DNA of 64,000 bases from Phototrophicus methaneseepsis (GCF_015500095.1 NZ_CP062983.1:4836001-4900000), one strand, 5' to 3'; positions 1-8,413 are shown, counted from the first letter of the stretch. Notes: generated by a model not told the origin, from the sequence alone. A program made the numbers and translations.

Positions 1-1251
1 AATGTGTACGGGTTGACCATCGATAAGCTGGTTAAATCCAGCCGAGTGCCGACGCTGGAAGTCGAAGGCGGCATTGAGAAGCACACGAATGAAGACGGCT
101 CTATCACCAAACGAAAAAGCCCTGAGCAGGAAGCGCTCGATAGGCTGCTTGAAGAAACGGACATCACCGAGCTGGTGCCTAACGCGCTTGAGAGCAGCGC
201 TATCGCAGGCCATTGTTTTTATCGCATTGTTTTGCCGGAAGAAGGCGACGTTACGCTGGATAACCCGCCGCATCTGGAACTTGTCGACCCGCGCTATGTG
301 ACGACTTTCTGGCATATGGCGACGCGTAAGCTGCTGTGGTACCGGCTGAGCTGGACATTTGGCGATGCTGTGATGCGCCAGGATATTGTGCCGGTGAGCA
401 TGGTGGCTGATGACGTCCTGAGCCTGGCTGAGAATACGCCTGATGTGAGCATTGATGGCTGGGTCATCATCGAGCAGCGCAAGAAATCGCGCAGTGCTGT
501 ATTTGAAATTGTCGCTGTGGATACGTGGGATTATCCGTTTCCGCCTATCGTCGATGGCAAGGTGACGCGGCGCGCGCACACTTATTATGGTCGACCACTT
601 ATTAAATCGACCCGACCACAGGACGCTATCAACCTGGTGGCATCTAATACAGGCCGGATCATCACCATTCACGGCCATCCTAAGATGTTTCTCTTCGGCG
701 ATGAACTGGGCAATGAAGTCGATATGCGCATTGATGGCATCATCGACAACCTGGATAAAGAGGCCCGCATCGAACAGATGGAGATGATCAGCGACTTGAG
801 CAGCTCGATTAATTTCTATCGCATGTTGCGTGAAGCCTTCTTCACTGAAGTTGGTGCAACGGATCCAACGACTGTGAAAGATAAGATCGGTGCAGCAACG
901 AATTTCGTCATTCGTATGCTCTACGATGACCAGATCGAAACCGTGACAGAGCTGCGGCGCAAGCAAGGCGCGATGCTGACAGAAGCATTCCGGCGCATGC
1001 TTTACGTCATTGGTATCGAAGCCGATGTCATGGACAAATGGCCGCCTGCTTTGCCGGAAAACCGCGAAGAAACGTTGAAGAATGCTGAGACAGAACAGGG
1101 CCTGAAAATTACCAGTGATCAAACGCTGGCTGATGAGATTGGCCGCGACTATGCCGACGAGCTGGAACGGCGGCGCATTGAACAGCAGAATGCTATTGAT
1201 GAGCAGGTCGAGGTCCGGCGTAGAGTGGCCGAAATGGGGTTGATGATCTGA
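1..1251 (+). CDS. Phage portal protein (5' end outside the window)
   Basis: Forms the dodecameric portal ring at the capsid vertex through which DNA is packaged. The frame is open to the first base; a GTG at position 4 could be read as a start, but 416 residues is short for a portal and the N-terminus is probably cut by the window edge. The sequence has the portal pattern of an alpha/beta wing (residues about 60-180) followed by a helical stem and a charged C-terminal helical tail rich in Glu, Arg and Gln. It is followed directly, with the next ATG touching the stop, by a Mu-F-like morphogenesis gene and a prohead protease, the standard portal neighbourhood. Assigned from overall pattern and order, as no single diagnostic motif exists. 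Confidence 0.8.
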   Translation, partial: NVYGLTIDKLVKSSRVPTLEVEGGIEKHTNEDGSITKRKSPEQEALDRLLEETDITELVPNALESSAIAGHCFYRIVLPEEGDVTLDNPPHLELVDPRYVTTFWHMATRKLLWYRLSWTFGDAVMRQDIVPVSMVADDVLSLAENTPDVSIDGWVIIEQRKKSRSAVFEIVAVDTWDYPFPPIVDGKVTRRAHTYYGRPLIKSTRPQDAINLVASNTGRIITIHGHPKMFLFGDELGNEVDMRIDGIIDNLDKEARIEQMEMISDLSSSINFYRMLREAFFTEVGATDPTTVKDKIGAATNFVIRMLYDDQIETVTELRRKQGAMLTEAFRRMLYVIGIEADVMDKWPPALPENREETLKNAETEQGLKITSDQTLADEIGRDYADELERRRIEQQNAIDEQVEVRRRVAEMGLMI

Positions 1252-2282
1252 TGGCGATCCCTGGCGACTTAACTCATCTCAATCAGGCGGATCGTGTCCT
1301 GCGTGCGCGCGATGGTTGGCGGCGTGAGCTGGCTGACCAGGAACGTGAGACAGCGCAGCGTTTGCTGGCAGCTTATGAGCGCACCGTGCCGGAAATGCAG
1401 CGGCGTATGGATTCCCTGATTGCCGAGATCCAGCGCCTGGAAGCAGCCGGGGATGCGACCACACAGCGCGTGCGGGAACTCAACGCTTACCAAAAAATGA
1501 TGGAACGCGTTGACTATGAAATGACTGAGTTTCAGCGCATCTTAAGCGATGAGATGAGCACAGCCAGTGATAGCGCGATTGAAGCGGGCAGCCGCATTGC
1601 ACAAGATATGGTTGAAATTATGGGCGGCTCGACGACTGGCGTCTTCCTTGGTGGCTGGAATGAGCCAGACCCGGCAGCGATCCGCACATTGGCGGATTAC
1701 CTGAGCCGGGAAGCGATGCAGGACAAGCTGAGCAGCTTCTCTGAAAATGCTGTTCTGAGCCTGGAAGATCTGATTTTGACACACGTTGCCCAGGGTAAAA
1801 ATCCGCGTGAACTGGCGCGGCGGCTTAGCCAGTGGACCAATACACCTTATTACTGGTCCGAGAATATGGCGCGTACCGTTCAGGTGTATAGCTACCGAGG
1901 CGCAACACATGCCAGCTATCTGGCGAATGAACATGTTGTGCAGGGGTGGGTATGGAGCGCGGCTTGTGATCGTCGTACGTGCATTAGCTGCTGGAACATG
2001 CACGGCCAGGAATTCAGCAATCAAGAGATCTTGAATGATCATCACAAGGGACGGTGTACACCACTGCCGATGGTCCGCAATGTGTATCGCTCTATCACCA
2101 GTGGCGAAGAACGATTCCGGCAGTTGAGCGCGGCTGAGCAGCGGCAGATCATGGGGCCGGGCTTATACGACGCATGGCGTAGAGACGATGTGCAGTTCCG
2201 CGATTTTACACGAACATACCGTGATGATGTTTACGGCACGATGCGGCGTGCTGCTACCTTGAATGAGGCGAGAGGCCGATGA
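1251..2282 (+). CDS. Phage head morphogenesis protein (Mu gpF / SPP1 gp7-like)
   Basis: Minor head protein that binds the portal and helps procapsid assembly or DNA ejection. The N-terminal 120 residues form a long amphipathic coiled coil (QRRMDSLIAEIQRLEAAGD and neighbours). The C-terminal part carries the family signature: ACDRRTCISCWNMHGQEF near residues 240-257, followed by a His/Cys pair (DHHKGRCTPLP), probably a structural metal site. At 343 residues it fits the family. It starts at the portal stop codon and its own end overlaps the ATG of the protease by 4 bases, so the three genes are translationally coupled. Confidence 0.9.
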   Translation: MAIPGDLTHLNQADRVLRARDGWRRELADQERETAQRLLAAYERTVPEMQRRMDSLIAEIQRLEAAGDATTQRVRELNAYQKMMERVDYEMTEFQRILSDEMSTASDSAIEAGSRIAQDMVEIMGGSTTGVFLGGWNEPDPAAIRTLADYLSREAMQDKLSSFSENAVLSLEDLILTHVAQGKNPRELARRLSQWTNTPYYWSENMARTVQVYSYRGATHASYLANEHVVQGWVWSAACDRRTCISCWNMHGQEFSNQEILNDHHKGRCTPLPMVRNVYRSITSGEERFRQLSAAEQRQIMGPGLYDAWRRDDVQFRDFTRTYRDDVYGTMRRAATLNEARGR

Positions 2283-2863
2283 ACGACGACGAGAAGAAAC
2301 TGCTCGATGAGAAAAAACTGATTATCTTGCATGACGACATCAGCCACGAGACTTATGAACTGATCGCCTATGCGGTCGTCAACTACCCCGGCGAAGAAAT
2401 CACGCTATGGTGCCGTAGTGATGGCGGGTGCAGCCGGAGCGGCCAGGCTATCGCGGAGCTCATCAAGATGCATGGTCACTTCGTCGGCGTGATGGTTGGT
2501 GACTGTTTTAGCATTGCGGTTACGATCTTCGCCGCGTGCCAGACGCGATATATCGCACAGACCGCCAGCATCGGGCTACACACGATCTCTTTTAGGGGCG
2601 ATGGCGTGCGGTTCGATGCGCTTGCGCTCAAGCATAGTATGGAAGAAATGGGTGAAGCGGATCGCATCCAGGCGCATTGGCTATCGGCGGCCAGCGAATG
2701 GGCACCTGGTACGTGGCTGAAGATTATTGAATCGGCAGCGCACAGCACATGCAAGATGATGAAGGCCGAAGAACTTACCGAGATTGGGTTTGCAAAGCCT
2801 ATGGAGGATTACCACTATGAGCGTGAAAATCATGAAGAAGAAGGGCCAGTTCGCGGCATTTGA
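2279..2863 (+). CDS. ClpP-like prohead protease
   Basis: Serine protease of the ClpP/crotonase fold, used by many phages to process scaffold and capsid during prohead maturation. After a short N-terminal strand (IILHDDISHETYELI) it has the ClpP-type strand and turn LWCRSDGGCSRSGQAIAE. The nucleophile region is GDCFSIAVTIFAACQ, with Ser in the expected helix, and SIGLHTISFRG supplies the His. The third catalytic residue cannot be fixed by eye. It lies between the morphogenesis and scaffold genes as expected. At 194 residues it is close to the size of ClpP itself. The ATG overlaps the upstream stop by 4 bases. Confidence 0.85.
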   Translation: MNDDEKKLLDEKKLIILHDDISHETYELIAYAVVNYPGEEITLWCRSDGGCSRSGQAIAELIKMHGHFVGVMVGDCFSIAVTIFAACQTRYIAQTASIGLHTISFRGDGVRFDALALKHSMEEMGEADRIQAHWLSAASEWAPGTWLKIIESAAHSTCKMMKAEELTEIGFAKPMEDYHYERENHEEEGPVRGI

Positions 2864-3065
2864 GACGGACGAAAAAGGCCGGGTCGTCAAACAGATCAGT
2901 GAATGGGGTAGCAAAGCCGATGCACTGGCGCATAAGAGCGCAAATGTGCAGACGGACCCCACCACACCAGAAGAAACTACGCCACCGGCTGATGAATCAG
3001 ATGCTGGTGACGATAGCGACGAGCCTGACCAGCCGAAGCGGCGCAGCCGCAAGAGCAGCTCATAA
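2817..3065 (+). CDS. Small phage protein of unknown function, charged tail
   Basis: An 82-residue protein with a basic N-terminus (MSVKIMKKKGQFAAFETDEK), a middle resembling a small beta/alpha unit (VVKQISEWGSKADALAH), and a Pro/Thr/Asp/Glu-rich tail ending in a basic patch (KRRSRKSSS). I chose ATG 2817 because a GGAGG sequence sits nine bases upstream; the frame is open further back to 2784 without a better site. It overlaps the end of the protease gene by 47 bases in another frame and is followed by a terminator. Function unknown; possibly a small head accessory protein. Confidence 0.65.
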   Translation: MSVKIMKKKGQFAAFETDEKGRVVKQISEWGSKADALAHKSANVQTDPTTPEETTPPADESDAGDDSDEPDQPKRRSRKSSS

Positions 3066-3106
3066 GGCTGCTTGACACTCTATTTAAGCTAAATATGGAC
3101 ATGGGG

Positions 3107-3130
3107 AACGCGGCTTGAGGCTGCGTTTTT
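3107..3130 (+). terminator. Rho-independent terminator after the protease block
   Basis: An 8-bp stem (AACGCGGC / GCTGCGTT, one G-T pair) with loop TTGAG runs into TTTTT. Its loop and inner stem match the terminator at 7531. Confidence 0.75.
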
Positions 3131-3144
3131 GTTTGGGGTGAGAT

Positions 3145-3513
3145 GTGCCTGATCAACAAAAGCCAACTGGCAAACCTTTAATCTGTACATTCCGCGAACT
3201 GGCATTCAGCCTGAAGGCGCTGCACATGGGCGATAAGGCTGATGTCGACCGGTTACATGATGTATGGAAGCAAGGCGCGCCCACGCCCGACAGCCGGATA
3301 TTGAATCCTAACGGATACGATCCGCGTCTGGCGCAGGCTGGCAATGTTGAGAAGCGCATCATCATCCCGGCAGCCCTTGAGCAATGGGTAGTTGATACAG
3401 CTACCCGGCGCGGCCTGGCGATCAGCCCAGGCGATGCGAACCAACTGGTTGAAGCCGTGCAGCGTGGTCGAGCCAAAGCACGGCTAGAAGCCAAGAGACG
3501 ACACACGAGGTAG
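3145..3513 (+). CDS. Phage protein of unknown function
   Basis: A 122-residue protein between protease and scaffold. The start is GTG 3145, preceded by TTTGGGGTGAGAT as a possible ribosome site. The sequence is mixed alpha/beta in the first 75 residues (ICTFRELAFSLKALHMGDK) and ends in a basic helix (RGRAKARLEAKRRHTR) that could contact DNA or the scaffold. No family recognised. Its place in the head operon suggests a minor head or packaging-associated role, which is inference only. Confidence 0.6.
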   Translation: MPDQQKPTGKPLICTFRELAFSLKALHMGDKADVDRLHDVWKQGAPTPDSRILNPNGYDPRLAQAGNVEKRIIIPAALEQWVVDTATRRGLAISPGDANQLVEAVQRGRAKARLEAKRRHTR

Positions 3514-3520
3514 AGCCGAG

Positions 3521-4231
3521 ATGTGGAAGAACCGACTGCGTTTTTACTATGCAAGTGATGATGCTGGAAACAGCGGCAGTGGTGCCAATGGCAGTGGTGC
3601 CAGCACTGATGATGCAGGTGATGGCGGTGGAGCCGCTAAAGACAACCCGAAAGATAACTCGGGCAAACAGCCGGACGGTGGACCCTCTGACCAACCAGAT
3701 AGCCCACCGGACTGGTTTATGGCGTTGGGTGGCAATGCTGAAACCTGGAAGCGTGTTCAGGATGCGCGGGAAGATGCGAAAAAGTGGCGGCAGAAGTACG
3801 GCGAAGTTGCTGAAAGCCTTGACGGTGGTACGGAGCGCACCAGCAACGAGGACACGCAGCCAGAGCCGAAAAAAGCGGCTGAAAGCGCGAAGAAACCCGG
3901 CACAGATGACGCGACTCCTGGCGAAGTCGAACGCCTACGCCAGGAAAACCAACGGCTGAAAGCGCAGCAGAGGATCGATGCCCTGAAGCTGCAAATTGCC
4001 GAAGAGATGGGTTTACCTGCAAGCCTTGCAGCACGTTTACAAGGTGAGTCTGCCGACGAGATCCGGCAGGATGCCGAAGAGCTGGCAAGGGTGGTCACGC
4101 CACAAGTTAACCAGCGACGCAGGACGACGCAGACGCCGGGCGGTTCGCCAGCAACAGAGACTGACGAACAGAAGCGCGCGCGCTTATTCGGAGGGAACCG
4201 AGGGCGGCGCATCTTCACGACTAAGGACTAA
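3521..4231 (+). CDS. Phage scaffolding protein
   Basis: Scaffolds direct capsid assembly and are then removed. This 236-residue protein has the usual composition: a Gly/Asp/Ser-rich disordered N-terminus, then a charged helical region, a clear coiled coil at about residues 130-160 (GEVERLRQENQRLKAQQRI), the motif LQGESADEIRQDAEELARVV that recurs in scaffold families, and a basic C-terminus (GGNRGRRIFTTKD). It ends three bases before the major capsid ATG, the standard scaffold-capsid order. Starts at ATG 3521 after GGTAGAGCCGAG. Confidence 0.82.
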   Translation: MWKNRLRFYYASDDAGNSGSGANGSGASTDDAGDGGGAAKDNPKDNSGKQPDGGPSDQPDSPPDWFMALGGNAETWKRVQDAREDAKKWRQKYGEVAESLDGGTERTSNEDTQPEPKKAAESAKKPGTDDATPGEVERLRQENQRLKAQQRIDALKLQIAEEMGLPASLAARLQGESADEIRQDAEELARVVTPQVNQRRRTTQTPGGSPATETDEQKRARLFGGNRGRRIFTTKD

Positions 4232-4233
4232 AG

Positions 4234-5088
4234 ATGGTTCAGACCCTACTCATCGACTTAAACAGTCTGTACAACAAAATCTATGATGATTCTCTCTTCG
4301 TGGCGCGTGAACAAACGTTGATGGCCGAGCTGGTGACGGTGAAAAACGGCATCGGTTATACGCAGCGCGTCGTTCCGATTCGCCCGCAGGCTACCGCATC
4401 TGTGGTTGCTGATGGCACAAGCTTCGTCCCCGAGGCTTTTGGTAAGAATAGCAAAGCCACGCTGACCCCGGCTGAAGTGATGGCAAGCCATGACCTCACC
4501 TGGCAAACGCTGACAACGGATACCGAAGATGACATCGCCGCTGATAGCTCGATGGAACTCGGTATGGCTGTGGCTGAAAAGGTTGATGTCGACCTGCTGG
4601 CACTACTCGCTGGCTTCAGCAATGGTGTTGGTGCAGCGGCTGCTTCTGCCACGATTGCCATGCTCGGTGCTGCCGTCAGCATTTTGACGGCCAATAAAGC
4701 GCGCGGCCAGTATTATGGCGTGCTGCATCCCTTCCAGTGGCATGACATCTGGCTGGAACTGGGGCAGCCTGCTGCAACCCAGGCATTCCTGGGCGACACA
4801 GCCAATGAGGCTATGCGCCAGTACGCGGTGCAGATGATGATCAACACGATGTGGTTCGTCAGCAGCAATATCGGTGTCGATGCGAACGATGATGCTGTTG
4901 GTGGCGTTTTCATTCGTGAGGCCCTGATGCTGGATGTCCGCGACGACTACGACCTGTTCGTAGAAGATCGAATTCGCACGAATGATCGTAAGCTCATCCT
5001 CAGCGGCCACATGGGTTATGCTGTCGGTGAGGTCCGCGACGAATTTGGCGTCAGCATCACCACAGACGCGACACAACCGACCTCATAG
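4234..5088 (+). CDS. Major capsid protein
   Basis: The main shell subunit, 284 residues. It has the layout of HK97-fold coat proteins: an N-terminal arm, an early beta segment (IGYTQRVVPIRPQA), a Thr/Ser-rich segment (AEVMASHDLTWQTLTTDTED), a helical spine, the pattern YYGVLHPFQWHDIWLELGQ, and a C-terminal beta hairpin (EALMLDVRDDYDLFVEDRIR) ending GYAVGEVRDEFGVSITTDA. Lies right after the scaffold gene and before a strong terminator, so it can be transcribed at high level without the genes behind it. Confidence 0.88.
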   Translation: MVQTLLIDLNSLYNKIYDDSLFVAREQTLMAELVTVKNGIGYTQRVVPIRPQATASVVADGTSFVPEAFGKNSKATLTPAEVMASHDLTWQTLTTDTEDDIAADSSMELGMAVAEKVDVDLLALLAGFSNGVGAAAASATIAMLGAAVSILTANKARGQYYGVLHPFQWHDIWLELGQPAATQAFLGDTANEAMRQYAVQMMINTMWFVSSNIGVDANDDAVGGVFIREALMLDVRDDYDLFVEDRIRTNDRKLILSGHMGYAVGEVRDEFGVSITTDATQPTS

Positions 5089-5112
5089 GCCAATTTATAC
5101 AGAACACGACAG

Positions 5113-5136
5113 GGGCACGCATAGCGTGCCCTTTTT
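5113..5136 (+). terminator. Strong terminator after the major capsid gene
   Basis: Perfect 8-bp stem GGGCACGC / GCGTGCCC with loop ATA, then TTTTT. Confidence 0.88.
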
Positions 5137-5183
5137 GCGCTTAAGGCAGACTATTTAAGGCAGGCTGCTTGAAGGAGGGCGAT

Positions 5184-5792
5184 ATGGCGAGAGATGGCAT
5201 GGCCGCACTCATCGCGGATGTGCGCGGTAAGTGCAATGCCGGGACTGCTGATTACACCATCGGCAGCGAAACCTATTTTAGTGATGATCAGATCCAGAAG
5301 CTGCTGGATGATACGCGCGAAGTGATCATCGAAGAAGCGCTACGCCCTGAGCTGGAATGGAAGAGCGCTACAGAACGCACCTATGGCCTGTATTGGCAGT
5401 GGAGCGATACAGAACGAGCTGAGACGGATGGCGCTTTTGTGGTCAGCGATCCTCAGCAACATGCCATCGATGCTGCGTTGTACAGCGTCGATTATGACCG
5501 GCAGCGCATCCAATTCGATGATGACAGCAGCGGCCCTTATTATCTCAGTTATGTGATTTACGATGTGAACCTGGTCGCGGCCAACCTATGGGCGCAGATC
5601 GCCAGTTTTGAGGCGCTGGCCTTCGACGTTGAGAGCGATAACCATTCCCTGAAGCGCAGCCAAAAAGGTACAAAAGCGCTCTCGATGGAAGCCTATTATC
5701 GCAGCAAGGCGCGCGGCAAGGTCACCGGCCGGACACGCGGTGGTACCAAGCGGATTGTGCGCAGTGACCTACGAGGCCGCTATGTTGACTGA
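5184..5792 (+). CDS. Head-tail connector (adaptor) protein
   Basis: Connector proteins sit under the portal and link head and tail. This 202-residue protein is predicted mostly helical. Its opening, IADVRGKCNAGTADYTIG then YFSDDQIQKLLDDTREVI, is the pattern seen in gp6-like and Gp15-like adaptors (a DTRE-type helix after a short helix). The C-terminal 40 residues are basic. The true start is ATG 5184, since GAAGGAGGG lies five bases upstream; an in-frame TTG at 5169 has no such site. The end overlaps the next gene by 11 bases. Confidence 0.7.
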   Translation: MARDGMAALIADVRGKCNAGTADYTIGSETYFSDDQIQKLLDDTREVIIEEALRPELEWKSATERTYGLYWQWSDTERAETDGAFVVSDPQQHAIDAALYSVDYDRQRIQFDDDSSGPYYLSYVIYDVNLVAANLWAQIASFEALAFDVESDNHSLKRSQKGTKALSMEAYYRSKARGKVTGRTRGGTKRIVRSDLRGRYVD

Positions 5793-6162
5793 TAAAGAAC
5801 TGGCTGACATCCGCAGGGATATGGGGGAAATGCTACCTGTGAGTTGTGACATCCTGGCCGTGACCTACACACAAGATAGCAGCGGATGGGATAACACGCC
5901 ATCGACGAATATCCGGGCAGCGGTCCCGGCGCGGCTGGATCATCTTGAGCCGGACAGCAGCGCGCAGGATATGATCGCAACGGCGGAAAGTGGCCGGATT
6001 TTGTATCGGCTGACTGTGCCCTGGGATGCCGATTTGCGAGACAGTGACCAGGTGCGCATCCATGGCGTGGTGTATGAAGTGCTGGCCGTCACGCTGGAGC
6101 AGACAGAGCGATTTTGCCGCCGTGCCCTGGTGAGTAAGTTAAGTGATGAGGCTGGCGACTGA
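5782..6162 (+). CDS. Head closure / head completion protein
   Basis: A 126-residue protein in the position of the head-closure or stopper protein. It is predicted beta-rich, with the typical mid-section (GRILYRLTVPWDADLRDSDQ) and VRIHGVVYEVLAVTLEQTER, like the SPP1 gp16/HK97 gp7 group, where a strand pair reads 'rdgD.v.i.G..yeV'. Start ATG 5782 overlaps the connector's last codons and is preceded by ACGAGG. The stop overlaps the next ATG. Confidence 0.72.
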   Translation: MLTDKELADIRRDMGEMLPVSCDILAVTYTQDSSGWDNTPSTNIRAAVPARLDHLEPDSSAQDMIATAESGRILYRLTVPWDADLRDSDQVRIHGVVYEVLAVTLEQTERFCRRALVSKLSDEAGD

Positions 6163-6578
6163 TGGCTGAAGAATCCTTTGTTGAGATTGAAAGCAACCGG
6201 ATCGGCGAGGTCAAGCGCCTGCTGCTCTCGCAGATGGATGATGCCGTGCAGGCTGTGACACGCGAAGGCGAGCGATTCGTCAAAGAAGGTATCCGTGATA
6301 CGCCTAAAACGGGCAATGTTTACGTTAAGGGCGGCGTCATCCATATCGCATCATCCGAGGGCGAATTCCCGGCCATTGATACCGCCACCTTGATTAACAG
6401 CATCAACGTTCAGCAGGTGCGACCGGCTGTGTGGAAGCTGCGATTTGGTACTTATTACGCCATTTTGCTTGAATATGGCACGCCGACGATGGCACCCCGT
6501 CCATTGAGTGAGCCGACCGAGCTGCACCTGCTGGCCGAAGGTATCCACATTGCGCGCCAATATCTGGACGTTGTTTAG
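6162..6578 (+). CDS. HK97 gp10-like tail completion / minor protein
   Basis: A 138-residue protein of the HK97-gp10 family, which joins the tail to the head connector. The family hallmark is clear at residues 100-116: YYAILLEYGTPTMAPRPL, matching the 'Y..yLEyGT..maPrPf' motif. The upstream region (DTPKTGNVYVKGG) corresponds to the 'tPv.TG.L..s' segment. Coupled to the gene before it by an overlapping stop/start. Confidence 0.88.
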   Translation: MAEESFVEIESNRIGEVKRLLLSQMDDAVQAVTREGERFVKEGIRDTPKTGNVYVKGGVIHIASSEGEFPAIDTATLINSINVQQVRPAVWKLRFGTYYAILLEYGTPTMAPRPLSEPTELHLLAEGIHIARQYLDVV

Positions 6579-6624
6579 AGACGTTATTTAGCTGCGCATA
6601 AAAAGGCTTGTGTAGGGAGTTACG

Positions 6625-7020
6625 ATGTTAGAAACAGATACGGCCCTTGTCGAGATGTTGCGAGCTGATGCAACCCTGATGGCCCTCGTCGATGACCAGA
6701 TTTACTGGTATGTCGCTGACGAGCACGCTGTATCGCCGTATCTGGTCCTGACGGCCACTGCGTCGACATCGAATGATTATCACGGTGTAGATTTGCAGGT
6801 GGGCCGTTATATGGTCAAGGCCGAAGGTAAAGTCGGGTATGTCGTCATGCAGATCGCGGATCGAGTCCGCCAGGTGCTGCACAAAGCCACGTTGAGCGCG
6901 GCGGGTGATACGGCGGTGTACCGATGCCAACACGTGCGAACTGATCGCAATGTGTTGGTTGAGGACGGCCAAAGGTATACACAAGGCATCGAAGTTTTTG
7001 ACGTTCGCTGGACACAGTGA
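6625..7020 (+). CDS. DUF3168-like tail terminator/completion protein
   Basis: A 131-residue protein with the DUF3168 pattern: helix TALVEMLRADATLMALVDDQIYW, then a strand (PYLVLTATAST), YHGVDLQVGRYMVKAEGK, then the helix IADRVRQVLHKA and a closing strand (YTQGIEVFDVRWT). Members such as gp17 of SPP1 cap the tail tube and stop its growth. It sits between the gp10-like gene and the tail tube gene, the usual place. A GTAGGGAG ribosome site precedes ATG 6625. Confidence 0.82.
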   Translation: MLETDTALVEMLRADATLMALVDDQIYWYVADEHAVSPYLVLTATASTSNDYHGVDLQVGRYMVKAEGKVGYVVMQIADRVRQVLHKATLSAAGDTAVYRCQHVRTDRNVLVEDGQRYTQGIEVFDVRWTQ

Positions 7021-7040
7021 CCGAGTACAAAGGATGAATC

Positions 7041-7487
7041 ATGGCAGATAAAAGCGTGCTGACTGGCGAGGATTTTTACCTTGCTTACAGCGATGATGGC
7101 GGTACAACCAAAACCCCAGTACCTGGCTGGCGGCGCTTTAATCCAGGTATGACGTACAACGAAATTAACACCGAGGCAGCCGGGGACGCGATTGGTACCG
7201 GGAAGCCGGGGCGGCTGATGACAAACCCGGACCTGATGATTTTGCATGATACCAGCAACGCAACGGCGATTGGTGCTTTTCGGGATGCCTGGCTTGGTAA
7301 AACCTCACTCCAAATTTATTGGGCTGAGAAGAATGAAGTCGGGCAACCGCTCTTCGGCCTGAGTATGTATGTGATGGACTTCAACATCAGTTACGAAGAC
7401 CAGAAAGAGCAGGAAATCAACATCAAGCTGAAACCGGCTGATCCTAATTGGGTTGCTGACCCGAGTTCGGCCACGCTCACGGCGTAA
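7041..7487 (+). CDS. Major tail (tube) protein
   Basis: Polymerises into the tail tube. The 148-residue beta-rich sequence has the tail-tube pattern: a short N-terminus, LAYSDDGGTTKTPVPGW, the middle loop, WLGKTSLQIYW, then a C-terminal strand set (MDFNISYEDQKEQEINIKLK) typical of tube subunits. It precedes the tail-assembly chaperone and tape measure genes and is followed by its own terminator. AAAGGATGA lies before the ATG. Confidence 0.82.
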   Translation: MADKSVLTGEDFYLAYSDDGGTTKTPVPGWRRFNPGMTYNEINTEAAGDAIGTGKPGRLMTNPDLMILHDTSNATAIGAFRDAWLGKTSLQIYWAEKNEVGQPLFGLSMYVMDFNISYEDQKEQEINIKLKPADPNWVADPSSATLTA

Positions 7488-7530
7488 GTCGTAACAGTGT
7501 AGAGACAACGGCGCAGTGATTGTTGATGCG

Positions 7531-7555
7531 CGGGCGGCTTGAGGCTGCCCGTTTT
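7531..7555 (+). terminator. Terminator after the tail tube gene
   Basis: An 8-bp stem CGGGCGGC / GCTGCCCG (one G-T pair) with loop TTGAG, then TTTT. Near-copy of the terminator at 3107. Confidence 0.78.
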
Positions 7556-7606
7556 GCATTCTGCTGATTGTGAATGATTGTATTCAATAGTTCAGAGGTA
7601 GAGCCA

Positions 7607-8179
7607 ATGAGCGACGAAAACGGCCAGGTTGAGCCAGCCGAGCGTGTGGTGAAGACAGGCATCGAAGCACAGATGGAACATGTCGAATTCGATTATAAGC
7701 AGCTTACAGCGCGCGAATTCGCAGAGATCGACAAAGTGAAGAGCCAAACAGGTTTGTTCATCACAAGCCTGCTGGCGCATGTGGTGAAGATCTGCCCTAA
7801 ATCCTGGGGTGATCCGGCTGACGTCAAGACATGGCGCAAGCTGCCTATGTTCGGCGTGTGTGTGCCGCTGTTCGCCAAGTTCAGCAGCGTGATCGGCGCG
7901 CTGCCGGATGAAATCGAGGGGATTGTGTATAACCTCGATGAGGTCACAGCAGATGAATATGAATCTGCTGCGGCGAAGTTTCGCTCATCGGCGAGCATCC
8001 ACGAGAAGGCGCTCGGCCTGACGCGTGTTGTGAAAAGCTGCCCTGGCATCGATGACCCGGCCAGCCTTGATTGCTGGCTGGACGCGCCATTTTATACGGT
8101 CTTCATCCCGGCGCATAAAGGGTATGGTGCCGAGGCGATGCGGCAGCTCACAAATTTTCTAAAGCAGTTCGGCAGCTAA
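7607..8179 (+). CDS. Tail assembly chaperone, short form (gpG-like)
   Basis: Cytoplasmic chaperone that coats the tape measure during tail assembly. The 190-residue protein lies between tail tube and tape measure, the fixed position of this gene in long-tailed phages. It is mainly helical, with LTAREFAEIDKVKSQTGLF near the N-terminus. The start is ATG 7607 after TTCAGAGGTAGAG; the frame is open back to 7574 but without a ribosome site. The last codons contain a slippery heptamer that would produce a longer form. Confidence 0.8.
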   Translation: MSDENGQVEPAERVVKTGIEAQMEHVEFDYKQLTAREFAEIDKVKSQTGLFITSLLAHVVKICPKSWGDPADVKTWRKLPMFGVCVPLFAKFSSVIGALPDEIEGIVYNLDEVTADEYESAAAKFRSSASIHEKALGLTRVVKSCPGIDDPASLDCWLDAPFYTVFIPAHKGYGAEAMRQLTNFLKQFGS

Positions 8180-8361
8180 TCATCTACGACAAACCGATGC
8201 CGCCAGAATTGCGCTGGCGGTTTACGCGTCAGCACATTGCCGAGCTGCGACCAGGCTGGACGCTGGATTATATCGACCGACTGAGCCAAGCTGATATTCT
8301 CGATGTGCTGGCATTTAAGAAGGGGCAGGCTAAGGCTCAGGCCCAGATACGTCAGAAGTAG
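7607..8361 (+). CDS. Tail assembly chaperone, -1 frameshifted long form (gpGT-like)
   Basis: Reading 7607-8158, slipping back one base, then reading 8158-8361 gives about 251 residues. The added 67 residues run from SKAVRQLIIYDKPMPPEL to AQAQIRQK and include a helical part (RLSQADILDVLAFKKGQ). The -1 frame is open only from 8119 onward and carries no good start of its own: the first in-frame ATG, 8197, has no ribosome site. The slip must therefore fall in 8119-8176, where AAATTTT lies. This matches the conserved G/GT arrangement of siphoviruses and myoviruses. Confidence 0.78.
8152..8158 (+). other. Programmed -1 frameshift slippery site
   Basis: The heptamer A AAT TTT fits X XXY YYZ in the reading frame of the chaperone gene (Asn-Phe codons) and lies within the window where both frames are open. 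Both tRNAs can re-pair after a -1 slip (AAA, TTT). Confidence 0.75.
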
Positions 8362-8413
8362 TCAAACACAGAAGTCTCAAACATAGAGACAAAAACTTAG
8401 ATTCAAACAATCA

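Noticed and set aside
1542-2045. 167-codon minus frame inside the head morphogenesis gene
   Set aside because: Shadow of the + gene, which carries the conserved cysteine motif at the same place.
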